Assembly (NCBI RefSeq): GCF_003015185.1
Contig: NZ_CP027860.1
Coordinates: 3,286,001-3,350,000, forward strand
DNA: 64,000 nt
Direction of reading: 5' to 3'
Source: Ahniella affigens
Lineage (GTDB): Bacteria > Pseudomonadota > Gammaproteobacteria > Xanthomonadales > Ahniellaceae
A model generated the notes under the pieces. That model was not told where the DNA came from. It ran no database searches and saw nothing but the letters and a program-made list of their open reading frames with translations. Shown here piece by piece: positions 8,310 to 19,041 of the stretch. Position 1 is the first letter of the stretch. Every line of letters begins with the position of its first letter. Both the position numbers and the translations under genes were made by a program.

Positions 8310-9326
8310 TCAGTACTTCAGATTGGTTGCCCAGTATTGTTCGATCTGCGCTACCAACGTGTCTGGCAGGGGCACGTAGCCAAGCGCCTTGGCCGACTCG
8401 TCACCCGACGCGTAGACCCACTTGAAGAACTCGATCGCCGCTTTGGCGTCGTCGACCTTCTTGGGCGATTCCGACATGAGGATGAAGTTGGTTGCCGCGA
8501 TCGGCCAGGACGCCTTGCCCGGAGCGTTCGTGATCACCAGGTAGAAGTCCTTGGCATTAGCCCAGTCGGCGCTTTCAGCAGCGGCCACGAAGCTGTCGAA
8601 GCTCGGCTGCACAAACTCACCGTCGGCATTCTTCATCGATGTGTACGTGAGCTTGTTGGTCAGCGCGTAGCTCAGTTCCACGTAACCGATCGAGCCTTGA
8701 ATCTGCTTGACGTAAGCCGCGACGCCTTCGTTGCCCTTGCCACCGAAGCCACCCGGCCAGCGCACGGCCGTGCCCTCGCCCACCTTGGTCTTCCATTCCG
8801 GCGACAGCTTGCTCAAATAGTTGACGAAGTTGAACGTGGTGCCCGAGCCATCCGAGCGGTAGATCAGTCGGATCGGTTTGGCCGGCAGGGTCACGCCCGG
8901 GTTCAGTGCCTTGATGTCGGCGTGATCCCACGTGGCCACCTTGCCGAGGTACATGTTGGCAAGCAGCTCACCCGTCAATTTGAGTTGGCCGGCGTTCACG
9001 CCCGGCAGATTGACTACGGGCACCACGCCGCCAATTACCGATGGGAACTGACGAAGCTTATGGGCGGCTAAGTCTTCCGGCGTCAGGGGGGCGTCGGACG
9101 AACCAAAGGCGACCGTATTGGCCTTGGCCTGGGCGATGCCACCACCCGAGCCGATGCTCTGGTAATTGATCTGGTTGTTCGTGGCCTTCTTGTATTCCGA
9201 GGACCATTTTGTCATCGCCGGAAACACAAACGACGCGCCAGCGCCCGTGATGCTGTTGGCGGCATGTGCCGGGGCATTGAGGGCGATCGCCGTTAGGGCG
9301 GCAAACAGCCATTGCTTTGCAAACAT
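8310..9326 (-). CDS. pstS: periplasmic phosphate-binding protein PstS
   Basis: A 338-residue secreted protein. The signal peptide MFAKQWLFAALTAIALNAPAHA is followed by the family N terminus ITGAGASFVFPAMTKW and the phosphate-binding YRSDGSGTTFNF region. It captures phosphate in the periplasm for PstCAB. The reading frame stays open far upstream, but ATG 9326 is chosen because of the signal peptide, the GGAG site eight bases before it, and the Pho box that would otherwise fall inside the gene. It heads the pstSCAB-phoU operon. Confidence 0.95.
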   Translation of the reverse strand: MFAKQWLFAALTAIALNAPAHAANSITGAGASFVFPAMTKWSSEYKKATNNQINYQSIGSGGGIAQAKANTVAFGSSDAPLTPEDLAAHKLRQFPSVIGGVVPVVNLPGVNAGQLKLTGELLANMYLGKVATWDHADIKALNPGVTLPAKPIRLIYRSDGSGTTFNFVNYLSKLSPEWKTKVGEGTAVRWPGGFGGKGNEGVAAYVKQIQGSIGYVELSYALTNKLTYTSMKNADGEFVQPSFDSFVAAAESADWANAKDFYLVITNAPGKASWPIAATNFILMSESPKKVDDAKAAIEFFKWVYASGDESAKALGYVPLPDTLVAQIEQYWATNLKY

Positions 9327-9369
9327 GTGATTGCTCCATTTCAGAATGAGGGCATTCTGCGCCGCCGAT

Positions 9370-9387
9370 ATGACAGCGATATGACAC
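9370..9387 (-). promoter_or_regulatory. Pho box (PhoB site) of the pst operon
   Basis: On the minus strand the sequence reads GTGTCAT, four bases, CTGTCAT: two 7-mers spaced by 4 bp, almost identical to the PhoB consensus CTGTCAT-N4-CTGTCAT. It ends 43 bp before the pstS start. A possible -10 (CAGAAT, 9354-9359) follows at about the distance expected when the Pho box replaces the -35. Confidence 0.82.
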
Positions 9388-9650
9388 GAGCAAGTCTGTG
9401 TCGACGAAGCTGTGGCGGCACTTCGCTTGGCGGCTGCTGCTCGGCAGCATTGGCGCCCAACGACGACACGGAACGGGTCTGGCTTTACTAGGCGACCACA
9501 ATGACGGCCCGCCGCAGGCAAAGCGTTGGAAATGCGTGGGCAGGTGGCAGTCGCGGCCAATCGTGCGCGCTGCCACCTGCATACCTCACCCATATCGGTC
9601 TATCTGCCGATGACGAGGCCGGCCACGCCCCGAGAGTGTGTTGTTGCCGA

Positions 9651-9679
9651 ATGACACAATCGTGACGCTCACATGACAT
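9651..9679 (-). promoter_or_regulatory. distal triple Pho-box-like cluster
   Basis: Three 7-mers in 11-bp register on the minus strand, ATGTCAT, GCGTCAC and GTGTCAT, separated by exactly four bases each. The outer two match the PhoB half-site well and the middle one is weaker. The cluster lies 325 bp upstream of pstS in the same orientation as the proximal box, with no convincing gene between. It could be an upstream PhoB array for pstS or the promoter of an untranslated Pho-regulated RNA. Confidence 0.6.
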
Positions 9680-9865
9680 GTTTCGCACGATTCGGGTCAG
9701 CCTTTGGCATAGGAGCGGTGGTTTGCCTGCGGATATGCTTTCGTACTTTGGCGGCAAAGTCGTTCTGTCCTGGAATCCAACCCAGCGTATTCACACTGGG
9801 AGCAACCTGCACAGCCCGAACTCGTCCCATTCCCCACGCCATGCATGCTGCACGAGGTCCGTCCG

Positions 9866-11926
9866 ATGTTGAAGAACACCACCCTGAGTCTGCTCCTTTG
9901 CCTGCCTGGTTTTGCGCTTGCGGCAGAAGGCATGTGGACTCTGGACAACTTGCCACGCGCCGACCTTGAGCAGGCGTACCAGTTCAAGCCCGACCAAAAG
10001 TGGCTGGATCATGCCCGCCTTGCGTCGGCACGCCTCGCCGGCGGCTGTTCGGGCTCTTTTGTGTCGCCCGAGGGGCTGGTGCTGACCAACCAGCACTGCG
10101 TGATTGGCTGCGTGTCCGATTTGTCATCGCCCGAGCATGACTACGTCAACAACGGGTTTCTGGCCAACAAGCGCCAGGACGAAAAGCAATGTCCGGGTGC
10201 CGAAATCAATCGCCTCGAGTCCGTCTCAGACGTCACCGGGCGCATTCTGAAGGTCACGAACGGCTTGACCGGCAAGGCATACAATGATGCCAAGAAAGCG
10301 GAACAAAGCCGGATCGAGTCAGAGTGTGTCGCAGGCGCTGCGAACACCGTGCGCTGCGACCTCGTGGAGTTGTACCAAGGCGGCGTGCAACACCTGTATC
10401 GCTACACCCGGTTCCAGGATGTGCGCCTGGTGTTTGCACCGGAGTACCAGGCGGGCTTCTTCGGTGGTGACCCCGATAATTTCAACTTCCCGCGATTCAA
10501 CCTCGACATGGGGCTGTTGCGGGTCTACGAAAACGGCAAGCCGGCTCGGATCAAGCATTACCTGCCGATCAAGTCGGCGGGCGCGGAACCGGGCGAACTG
10601 GTGATGACCTTGGGTCACCCAGGCTCCACGCAGCGTTTGCTGACCGCAGCGCAGTTGGAAACACTCCGGGATGTGATGCTGCCGTTTCGCCTGATGATTG
10701 GCTATGAGTATCGCGGTCTAGTGACCCAATTCGCGTCAGAAAGCGCCGAGAACGCCCGGATCGTGCGCTCGGACTTGACCAATATCGAAAACGGTTTGAA
10801 GGTACGCAGCGGTCAGTTCAAAGCGTTACTGAATACTGAAGTGTTGACCAAGAAACGCGCCGACGAAGCATCGCTGCAAGCCTATGTCCAGAGCGACGCG
10901 GCCCGCGCGGCGCAATTTGGCAACCCTTGGGCCGACATTGCGGCAGCGCAGGCAATCGCGCGCCAGAGCGTCGTGCGGTACCAAATGATCGAAGGCGGCC
11001 TGGGCTTTGCCTCGACTCATTTGAACTACGCCAAGTCCTTGATGCGCGCAGCCGACGAACGCCAGAAGCCTGACGGCGAGCGCCTGCGTGAGTTCGCTGA
11101 GGCGGGTCTGCCTGCTGTAGAAGCACGCTTGCTCGCCGACGTACCGGTGTATCCGAACTACGAAAAGCTAAAGCTCGGGTGGTCGCTGACCAAATTGCGC
11201 GAACGCCTGGGCACGGATCATCCGTTCGTGCAGCAGATTCTTGGCAAGAAGTCGCCGCAAAAGCTCGCCGCCGAGATCATCGAAGGCAGTCATCTGGCCG
11301 ACCCGAAAGTGCGCAAGGCCTTATGGGAAGGCGGTCAGGCTGCCGTAGCGGCGAGTCAAGACCCAGCCATCATGTTGATGCGTGAGATCGATCCGGTCGC
11401 CCGCCGCTTGCGTGCCGAGTACGAGACCGAAGTGGAGTCGGTGGAGAAGCGTGCCGCCGAGCGCCTCGCCGCAGCACGTTTTGCCCAAAAAGGCACCACT
11501 GTTTATCCCGATGCCACCTTCAGCCTGCGCCTGAGCCATGGCGTTGTCCGCGGCTTTGATGAAGACGGCGACACGATCGCCCCGTTCACAGATTTCAACG
11601 GCCTGTACCGGCGCGCCACGGCCGACGAGCCATTCAATTTGGCGCCACGCTGGACGGCTGCACAGTCCAAACTCAACTTGGCAACGCGATTCAATCAGGT
11701 CACCACGAATGACATCATCGGCGGCAATTCTGGCAGCCCGTTGTTGAACGCGAACGGCGAGATCGTAGGCTTGGCGTTCGACGGCAATATCCACTCACTG
11801 GGCGGTGCGTATTTCTACGACGAAACCCAGAATCGCACCGTCTCGGTTCACCCGGCCGCAATTCTTGCCGCGTTGAAGACGGTGTATGGGGCTGACAAGG
11901 TGGTCAAGGAACTGACCGTTCGGTGA
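9866..11926 (+). CDS. S46 family dipeptidyl-peptidase (DPP7-like)
   Basis: A 686-residue secreted serine peptidase of family S46, which removes dipeptides from peptide N termini outside the cytoplasm. A signal peptide (MLKNTTLSLLLCLPGFALA) precedes the family opening EGMWTLD. The catalytic histidine is in LTNQHC and the catalytic serine in GGNSGSPLLN. The residue 18 positions after that serine, which sets P1 preference in the family, is glycine (LAFDGN), as in DPP7 enzymes that prefer hydrophobic residues, not the arginine of acid-specific DPP11. ATG 9866 is preferred to ATG 9845 because it starts the signal peptide directly and has GAGG upstream. It stands alone, divergent from pstS. Confidence 0.9.
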   Translation: MLKNTTLSLLLCLPGFALAAEGMWTLDNLPRADLEQAYQFKPDQKWLDHARLASARLAGGCSGSFVSPEGLVLTNQHCVIGCVSDLSSPEHDYVNNGFLANKRQDEKQCPGAEINRLESVSDVTGRILKVTNGLTGKAYNDAKKAEQSRIESECVAGAANTVRCDLVELYQGGVQHLYRYTRFQDVRLVFAPEYQAGFFGGDPDNFNFPRFNLDMGLLRVYENGKPARIKHYLPIKSAGAEPGELVMTLGHPGSTQRLLTAAQLETLRDVMLPFRLMIGYEYRGLVTQFASESAENARIVRSDLTNIENGLKVRSGQFKALLNTEVLTKKRADEASLQAYVQSDAARAAQFGNPWADIAAAQAIARQSVVRYQMIEGGLGFASTHLNYAKSLMRAADERQKPDGERLREFAEAGLPAVEARLLADVPVYPNYEKLKLGWSLTKLRERLGTDHPFVQQILGKKSPQKLAAEIIEGSHLADPKVRKALWEGGQAAVAASQDPAIMLMREIDPVARRLRAEYETEVESVEKRAAERLAAARFAQKGTTVYPDATFSLRLSHGVVRGFDEDGDTIAPFTDFNGLYRRATADEPFNLAPRWTAAQSKLNLATRFNQVTTNDIIGGNSGSPLLNANGEIVGLAFDGNIHSLGGAYFYDETQNRTVSVHPAAILAALKTVYGADKVVKELTVR

Positions 11927-12068
11927 TGGGTTGATGAGGCAGAAGCCACGCCGGCAGCGCGTCAAACTATTTTCCCGAGTCGGAGGTAGCGCTCAGCCTA
12001 CTCGCCGTCGTGCCAACGAAAGCTGGCATCCATTTCGACTGTCGCACACTGGTCACCTCAAAAAATCG
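11927..12068. other. gene-free tract after the S46 peptidase gene
   Basis: No gene, RNA or terminator with a U-run could be supported in these 142 bp. They lead into the repeat-rich tract that continues to 13149. Confidence 0.5.
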
Positions 12069-12296
12069 ATTCCAGCTTTCCAGGTTGTGTGAAAACGGCT
12101 TTGGCGGCCGCATTCATGGCGCCTGACGCCATCGCAAGGGGCTTACTCTGTTGTCGTCATCCCGACGAAAGTCGGGACCCAGAATACTTGCGGCACCGCG
12201 GCCAGATTGCCCTGGGTCCCGACTTTCGTCGGGATGACGGCAATGAGGTGGCGCCGCAAACTCCAACCGTTTTCACACAGCTTGTTTCGCTGGAAT
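12069..12296 (+). repeat. palindromic element with inverted termini, second family
   Basis: A 228-bp element. Its ends are inverted copies of ATTCCAGC-N5-AGGTTGTGTG and then AAAACGG (left end; the right end reads the same inward with minor changes). Inside is a long hairpin with arms CATCCCGACGAAAGTCGGGA (about 12159-12178) and its complement at 12219-12238. A related, larger element lies at 60481-60848. No coding capacity, so it would depend on transposition functions supplied elsewhere if it is mobile. Confidence 0.7.
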
Positions 12297-12332
12297 AACG
12301 ATAAGGACAGTGCCTTGGGTGATGTTTGATTA

Positions 12333-12520
12333 GAGTCCAGCCGCCCCTTTGGTGCGCTTATTCGCGCATCAAACTGTCAGCGGCGATGCGCGATTTTCGC
12401 GACGGCACAGTGTGGCAAGTAGCCCTCTCCCCAGCCCTCTCCCACTCGCGTGGGAGAGGGAGCCGGCTCCCTCCCCCGCGATCGCGGGGGAGGGCTGGGG
12501 AGGGGGCTACTTGCGGTCAG
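12333..12520 (+). repeat. interspersed repeat copy ending in a long palindrome
   Basis: The first part is nearly identical to 3310-3430, starting GAGTCCAGCCGCCCCTTTGG. From 12416 to 12513 it forms a large palindrome: CAAGTAGCCCTCTCCCCAGC and its inverted counterpart ending GGGGGCTACTTG. A smaller nested hairpin (CCCCCGCGATCGCGGGGG) lies near 12474-12491. Nothing coding is visible. Confidence 0.75.
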
Positions 12521-13407
<887 letters not shown>

Positions 13408-13413
13408 TTCGCC

Positions 13414-14715
13414 TTGGATTTCTTTCATCGCGCTCGCGGTGGCGAGCGGGCCCTCCTGGTTCAGCCCGTGGGCGCCCATACAGACGACTCGGCCGCTGCC
13501 GAGTTCGAGGAGCTTGCGCGCTCCGCTGGCGCGTCGGTGCTGGGTGTCATCACTGGCCGCCTGGATCGACCGAATCCCCGGTTTCTGATCGGCACTGGCA
13601 AGGCGGACGAAATCCGCGACCGGGTTGAAGCCGAAGGCGCCGACCTCGTCTTGATCAACGCCACGCTGTCACCCGTTCAGGAGCGCAATCTCGAAAGCCA
13701 TTGCAAATGCCGCGTGGTCGACCGCACTGGACTGATCCTGGACATCTTTGCGCAGCGCGCGCGCTCGCACGAAGGCAAGCTGCAGGTGGAACTGGCCCAG
13801 CTGAAGCACTTGGCCACGCGCTTGGCCGGCGGCTGGACCCATCTGGAGCGCCAGCGAGGCGGCGCGATCGGGCTGCGTGGCCCAGGCGAGACCCAACTTG
13901 AGCTGGACCGCCGACTGCTGTCCGAGCGCGTCAAGATGCTGGAGTCCCGACTTGAAAAGGTTGAGGTGCAGCGCCAACAGGCGAAACGGCGTCGTGAGCG
14001 GCAGGCCGTCCCGGTCGTCACGCTCGCGGGCTATACCAATGCCGGCAAGTCAACCTTGTTCAATGCGCTGACCGAAGCCGACGTGTATGCGGCTGATCAA
14101 TTGTTCGCGACGCTGGATCCAACCCTTCGCAAGTTGGAAGGACTCAATGCCGGTGACGTCTTGTTGGCCGACACGGTCGGCTTTGTTCGCGATCTGCCCC
14201 ATGATCTGGTGGTGGCGTTCCGGTCCACCCTGTCGGAAGTCCGCGATGCCGATCTGATCCTGCACGTCATCGATGCCTCCGACCCCGAGCGCGACGCCAG
14301 AATCGAGCAGGTCAACGCCGTACTCGCCGAAATCGGCGCTGCTGACGTGCCGCAGATCCTCGTGTTCAACAAGATCGATCTGGTCGATGGCCTTCGCGCC
14401 AAGCGTCATCGTGCGAGCGATGATTTGCCTGAGCGCGTGTTGGTCAGTGCAATGGGGAATCAGGGCTTGCCGCTGTTGCGAGCGGCGATCGATGACTTTC
14501 TCAGCGGCGAGCGAATCAAGAAGCAGCTCAAACTCACCCACAGTCAGGCCCGTCTGCGTGCGCGTCTGTTCGATGCGGGCGTCGTTGCTCACGAAACCAT
14601 CACAGAAACGGGCTGGACCTTGAAGATCGAAGCCCCGAAAGCGCGACTGACGCCGCTGCTCGGCCTTGCCGACGGCGACGGCATTTGGCTTGGCAAAGCC
14701 TTGAAATTGGACTGA
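13414..14715 (+). CDS. hflX: GTPase HflX
   Basis: A 433-residue ribosome-binding GTPase that splits stalled or stressed ribosomes. An N-terminal HflX domain (to about residue 195, with the GPGETQLELDRR motif) and linker helices precede the G domain. G1 is GYTNAGKS (about 206-213), G3 is DTVGF and G4 is NKID. The start is an uncommon TTG at 13414. It has GAGGG about 11 bases upstream and puts the family-typical RGGERALLVQ at residue 9; no closer ATG exists. Very close spacing to hfq indicates one transcript. Confidence 0.93.
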   Translation: MDFFHRARGGERALLVQPVGAHTDDSAAAEFEELARSAGASVLGVITGRLDRPNPRFLIGTGKADEIRDRVEAEGADLVLINATLSPVQERNLESHCKCRVVDRTGLILDIFAQRARSHEGKLQVELAQLKHLATRLAGGWTHLERQRGGAIGLRGPGETQLELDRRLLSERVKMLESRLEKVEVQRQQAKRRRERQAVPVVTLAGYTNAGKSTLFNALTEADVYAADQLFATLDPTLRKLEGLNAGDVLLADTVGFVRDLPHDLVVAFRSTLSEVRDADLILHVIDASDPERDARIEQVNAVLAEIGAADVPQILVFNKIDLVDGLRAKRHRASDDLPERVLVSAMGNQGLPLLRAAIDDFLSGERIKKQLKLTHSQARLRARLFDAGVVAHETITETGWTLKIEAPKARLTPLLGLADGDGIWLGKALKLD

Positions 14716-14868
14716 GCCGCCCGCATAGCTGCAACGAATGCGGGCGCCGCGGTTCAGATTCACGCACTGACGAACGTGTGTTTGCCGAGACTTTCGTTTT
14801 CATTGCATCACGAAGCCAATAGAATGGCGGACTTTTGACGGCACCGCCGTCAAACCCTGGAGATACCG

Positions 14869-16023
14869 ATGGCCTGGAATCAACCCGGCAACAACAACAA
14901 GAAGCGTGACCCCTGGCAGGACGGCGATCCACCGGATCTGGAGGAAGCACTGAAGAACATGAAAGATCGGCTTGGCCGCATCTTTAATGGTGGCGGTGGC
15001 GGCGGTTCCAGCAGCGGGCGGAGCAACAATGGTGGCACCGCATTTGTCGTCGGCTCCATCGTGGCGATTGCAGTGGCCATTTGGCTGCTGACCACCACTT
15101 GGGTCACGATCGACGAATCCGAGCGCGGCGTCGTGTTGCGCTTCGGCAAGTTCAATCGCATTCTGGAGCCGGGCCTAGGTCTCAAGCTGCCGAGCCCGAT
15201 CGAAACCGTGACCAAGGTCGAATCGTTGCGCGTTCGCTCGATTTCTGAAGAACGCCGCATGCTGACTTCGGACGAGAACTTCGTCATCGTCGACTACAAC
15301 GTGCAATACCAGGCCACGACGCCGAAGGACTTCCTGTACAACGTCCGAAGCCCGGAGGAAACCCTGCAGCAAGTCGCAAACAGCGCCGTGCGTCAGGTGG
15401 TGGGTGGTAACACGCTGGATTCCGTATTGTCTGGCGAGCGCACCAAAATGGCCGCCGATGCCAAGGAGATCATGCAAGGTTTACTGGGGCAGGAGGGCTA
15501 TGCCACCGGTATGGTCGTCACCGAAATGAACTTCCAGAACGTTCGCCCGCCAGACGAAGTCAAGAAAGCATTCGACGATGCGATCGCCGCCCGCGAAGAC
15601 AATCAGCGCATCAAGAACGAGGCCGAGGCGTATCGGAGCAAGGTCGAACCCGAAGCCCGCGGTGTGGCGCAGCGTCTGCGCACCGAAGCCGAAGGTTACA
15701 AGACGGCACTGATTGCCACCGCTACGGGTGAGGCAAAGCGCTTCGATTTGCTGGTGGAACAGTATCAGCAGGCGCCGCAGGTGACCCGGAAGCGTCTGTT
15801 CCTGGAGACCATGCAAGAGGTGCTGTCGAAGAACCCGAAGGTCATGGTCGATGTCGGTGGTGGCAATCAGGTCATGTATCTGCCGCTCGACAAACTGATG
15901 CGCAGTTCAGTGGTGCCCAACTTCGTCGATCCGAAGCGCGACACGTCCCAGGCCTTGCCTGAGCGCACGGCGAGCCCTGACTTGCTGGATCCCCTTGGCG
16001 CCAACCGGGAGCCGCGTCAATGA
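14869..16023 (+). CDS. hflK: FtsH protease regulator subunit HflK
   Basis: A 384-residue membrane-anchored SPFH-domain protein that assembles with HflC around FtsH and modulates membrane-protein degradation. The first 65 residues are Gly/Asn-rich with the DPWQDGDPPDLEE motif. One transmembrane helix lies near 60-82, then the SPFH domain (about 85-260) and a charged helical region. The ATG has GGAGATACC upstream. Its stop overlaps hflC's start (ATGA). Confidence 0.95.
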   Translation: MAWNQPGNNNKKRDPWQDGDPPDLEEALKNMKDRLGRIFNGGGGGGSSSGRSNNGGTAFVVGSIVAIAVAIWLLTTTWVTIDESERGVVLRFGKFNRILEPGLGLKLPSPIETVTKVESLRVRSISEERRMLTSDENFVIVDYNVQYQATTPKDFLYNVRSPEETLQQVANSAVRQVVGGNTLDSVLSGERTKMAADAKEIMQGLLGQEGYATGMVVTEMNFQNVRPPDEVKKAFDDAIAAREDNQRIKNEAEAYRSKVEPEARGVAQRLRTEAEGYKTALIATATGEAKRFDLLVEQYQQAPQVTRKRLFLETMQEVLSKNPKVMVDVGGGNQVMYLPLDKLMRSSVVPNFVDPKRDTSQALPERTASPDLLDPLGANREPRQ

Positions 16024-16880
16024 AATTTGCCATTTCGATTATCGTTTTCATCGTGTTGGCGATTGCTGCCAGCGGCATGTTCGTGGTCAACGAAGGCGAG
16101 CGCGCCGTCGTGCTGCAGTTCGGCAAGGTGGTCAGTGCTGACTTCGCACCAGGCCTGCACTATCGCTATCCGTTCATCCAGGATGTCAAGAAGTACGAAG
16201 GCCGAATCGTCACGCTGGACAAGGAACCACAACGTTACCTGACCAGCGAGAAGAAAGACGTGTTAGTCGACTTCTTCGTCAAATGGCGCATTGCCGACGT
16301 GGCGCGCTTCTACACCAGCACCGGTGGCGATGAAATATTGGCTGAAACGCGCCTGGAATCCACCGTGCGCAATGCGCTCGGCAAGGAGATCATCACGCGC
16401 AAAGTGCGCGATGTGGTGTCCGATCAGCGCGCCGGGGTCATGAAAGCAATGCGGGATCAGTTGAACGCGGCGGTCGACGAACTGGGCATCCAGGTCATCG
16501 ACATGCGCGTCATGAGTATCGATCTCCCGACCGAGGTCAGCCAGCCGGTGTTCGACCGCATGTCGGCAGAACGGAAGAGCGTGGCGAATCGCCTCCGTTC
16601 GGAGGGCACGGAAGCGTCGCTTGGTATTCGCGCCCAGGCCGATCAGACTCAGAAGATCACGATTGCAGAAGCCGATCGCGATGCGTCGCTGATTCGTGGT
16701 GAGGGCGATGCCGAAGCCGCCAAAATCTATGCGCGGGCCTACCAGAAGGATCCCGAGTTCTACGCGTTCTACCGGAGCTTGGAGGCTTACCGATCCAGCT
16801 TCGCAAACGGCGACTCGGTTCTGGTGCTGGATCCGAAATCGGAGTTCTTCCAGTACTTTAGCGAAGGCGCCAAGAAGTAA
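16020..16880 (+). CDS. hflC: FtsH protease regulator subunit HflC
   Basis: A 286-residue partner of HflK. An N-terminal signal-anchor helix (residues 3-22) is followed by an SPFH domain opening VVNEGERAVVLQFGKVV and a C-terminal helical segment (GEGDAEAAKIYARAYQKDPEFYAFYRSLEAY), both typical of HflC. Translation is coupled to hflK through a four-base overlap. A strong terminator follows 15 bp after the stop, closing the hflKC unit. Confidence 0.95.
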   Translation: MKFAISIIVFIVLAIAASGMFVVNEGERAVVLQFGKVVSADFAPGLHYRYPFIQDVKKYEGRIVTLDKEPQRYLTSEKKDVLVDFFVKWRIADVARFYTSTGGDEILAETRLESTVRNALGKEIITRKVRDVVSDQRAGVMKAMRDQLNAAVDELGIQVIDMRVMSIDLPTEVSQPVFDRMSAERKSVANRLRSEGTEASLGIRAQADQTQKITIAEADRDASLIRGEGDAEAAKIYARAYQKDPEFYAFYRSLEAYRSSFANGDSVLVLDPKSEFFQYFSEGAKK

Positions 16881-16895
16881 CTGCCAGATCGAAAC

Positions 16896-16926
16896 GAAGG
16901 CCCGGCGCGTCCGGGCCTTCTTTTTT
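16896..16926 (+). terminator. rho-independent terminator after hflC
   Basis: GAAGGCCCGG and CCGGGCCTTC pair perfectly around CGCGT and are followed by six T. This is the cleanest terminator in the window. It lies just before the DUF2065 start, so that small gene would need read-through or its own promoter. Confidence 0.92.
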
Positions 16927-16936
16927 GGCCACGACC

Positions 16937-17140
16937 ATGCCCAAAGACCTCGCCGCTGCGCTGTGCCTCGTGTTTGTCATTGAAGGCCTGCTGCTCTTTG
17001 CCGTGCCGCGGTTTTGGCGGGAAATGATGCTGCGTGCCACCGAAATGACCGATCGGCAAATCCGGATCAGTGGCGCAGCCGCTATCATTGCCGGCGTATT
17101 GGCGCTGATGCTTGTGCGTGGCGTCCTAGGGAGCCTCTGA
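16937..17140 (+). CDS. DUF2065 family small membrane protein
   Basis: A 67-residue protein with two hydrophobic helices (about residues 4-23 and 44-63), matching the DUF2065 proteins that sit between hflC and purA in many gammaproteobacteria; function unknown. ATG 16937 is used because the earlier in-frame TTG lies inside the hflC terminator. The last residues (GVLGSL) and the TGA stop are encoded by the right-hand end of an inverted palindromic element starting at 17126. The original C terminus was therefore probably replaced by insertion. Confidence 0.8.
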   Translation: MPKDLAAALCLVFVIEGLLLFAVPRFWREMMLRATEMTDRQIRISGAAAIIAGVLALMLVRGVLGSL

Positions 17141-17285
17141 ACAAGTTCAGAGGCGATGCGGGCGATGGATGGCCCGCCCAGAATCGAGCACGCAAGTGCT
17201 TGATTCTGGAGCACTGAGTCCGGACATGCGCCGGACTCATTGTGGGTCTGAAAGTCCAGGATGGACTTATTCAGACCCTCCTTAG
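17126..17285 (-). repeat. full-length TA-flanked palindromic (MITE-like) element, inverted copy
   Basis: The same 160-bp five-hairpin element as at 4677-4836, in the opposite orientation (hairpins E, D, C, B, A along the plus strand). Both ends read TA (CTAGGGAGCC at left, CCCTCCTTAG at right). The left end overlaps the last codons and stop of the DUF2065 gene. It separates that gene from purA. Confidence 0.88.
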
Positions 17286-17309
17286 ACTGATTTCTTTTTC
17301 ATTGTGTAG

Positions 17310-18611
<1,302 letters not shown>

Positions 18612-18688
18612 TTCGGGCGCGCGCCGATGCAGTGATTCTGTGTCGGCGCGTCGAAGTGGTTGGCGTTACCGGATTGGTCGGTGCCCTC

Positions 18689-18717
18689 TTGACTCAAATC
18701 AGACTTCCCGCTTTAAT
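18689..18717 (+). promoter_or_regulatory. sigma70-type promoter of tRNA-Phe
   Basis: TTGACT and TTTAAT separated by exactly 17 bp, ending 35 bp before the tRNA. This is the best -35/-10 pair seen in the window and fits a strong stable-RNA promoter. Confidence 0.75.
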
Positions 18718-18752
18718 GTGCGGCTCTTGCGCGGGGTATGCAGCGCACGGTT

Positions 18753-18828
18753 GGCCAGGTAGCTCAGTTGGTAGAGCAGGGGACTGAAAATCCCCGTGTC
18801 GGGGGTTCGATTCCCTCCCTGGCCACCA
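18753..18828 (+). tRNA. tRNA-Phe (anticodon GAA)
   Basis: A 76-nt cloverleaf. Acceptor GGCCAGG pairs with CCTGGCC; the D-arm is AGCTCAGTTGGTAGAGC; the anticodon loop CTGAAAA carries GAA; the T-loop is GGTTCGATTCC; CCA is encoded. It is a single gene downstream of purA. Confidence 0.97.
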
Positions 18829-18899
18829 TCTTTCCGATAGCCCTATTTCTTGAAGCAGATCCGCTTGTAATCCGTTTTGTAGGCACGGCATTTGACGCT

Positions 18900-18966
18900 G
18901 TGGCTTCAGCCGCGAATCAATCTCGCCGCAAGTTTGTTCGGGCCTGAAGGCCCTCCTACAAAAATC
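18900..18966. repeat. solo unit related to the 53-bp tandem repeat
   Basis: Contains CGAATCAATCTCGCCGCAAG and the small palindrome GGGCCTGAAGGCCCTCCTAC. Both modules recur at 52016-52290, where they form a tandem array. Here they occur once and partly inverted, between tRNA-Phe and the minus-strand gene ending at 19042. Confidence 0.6.
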
Positions 18967-19041
18967 TGGCTCGAAAGACTTCAGGTGATTGCATGAGCGT
19001 CCGGAAAATCTGCGCCGTCACCCAATGCCTCCGGCACGCAA

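Noticed and set aside
9327-9593. In-frame N-terminal extension of pstS
   Set aside because: It would place the Pho box inside the coding region and bury the signal peptide; the shorter start has a good ribosome-binding site.
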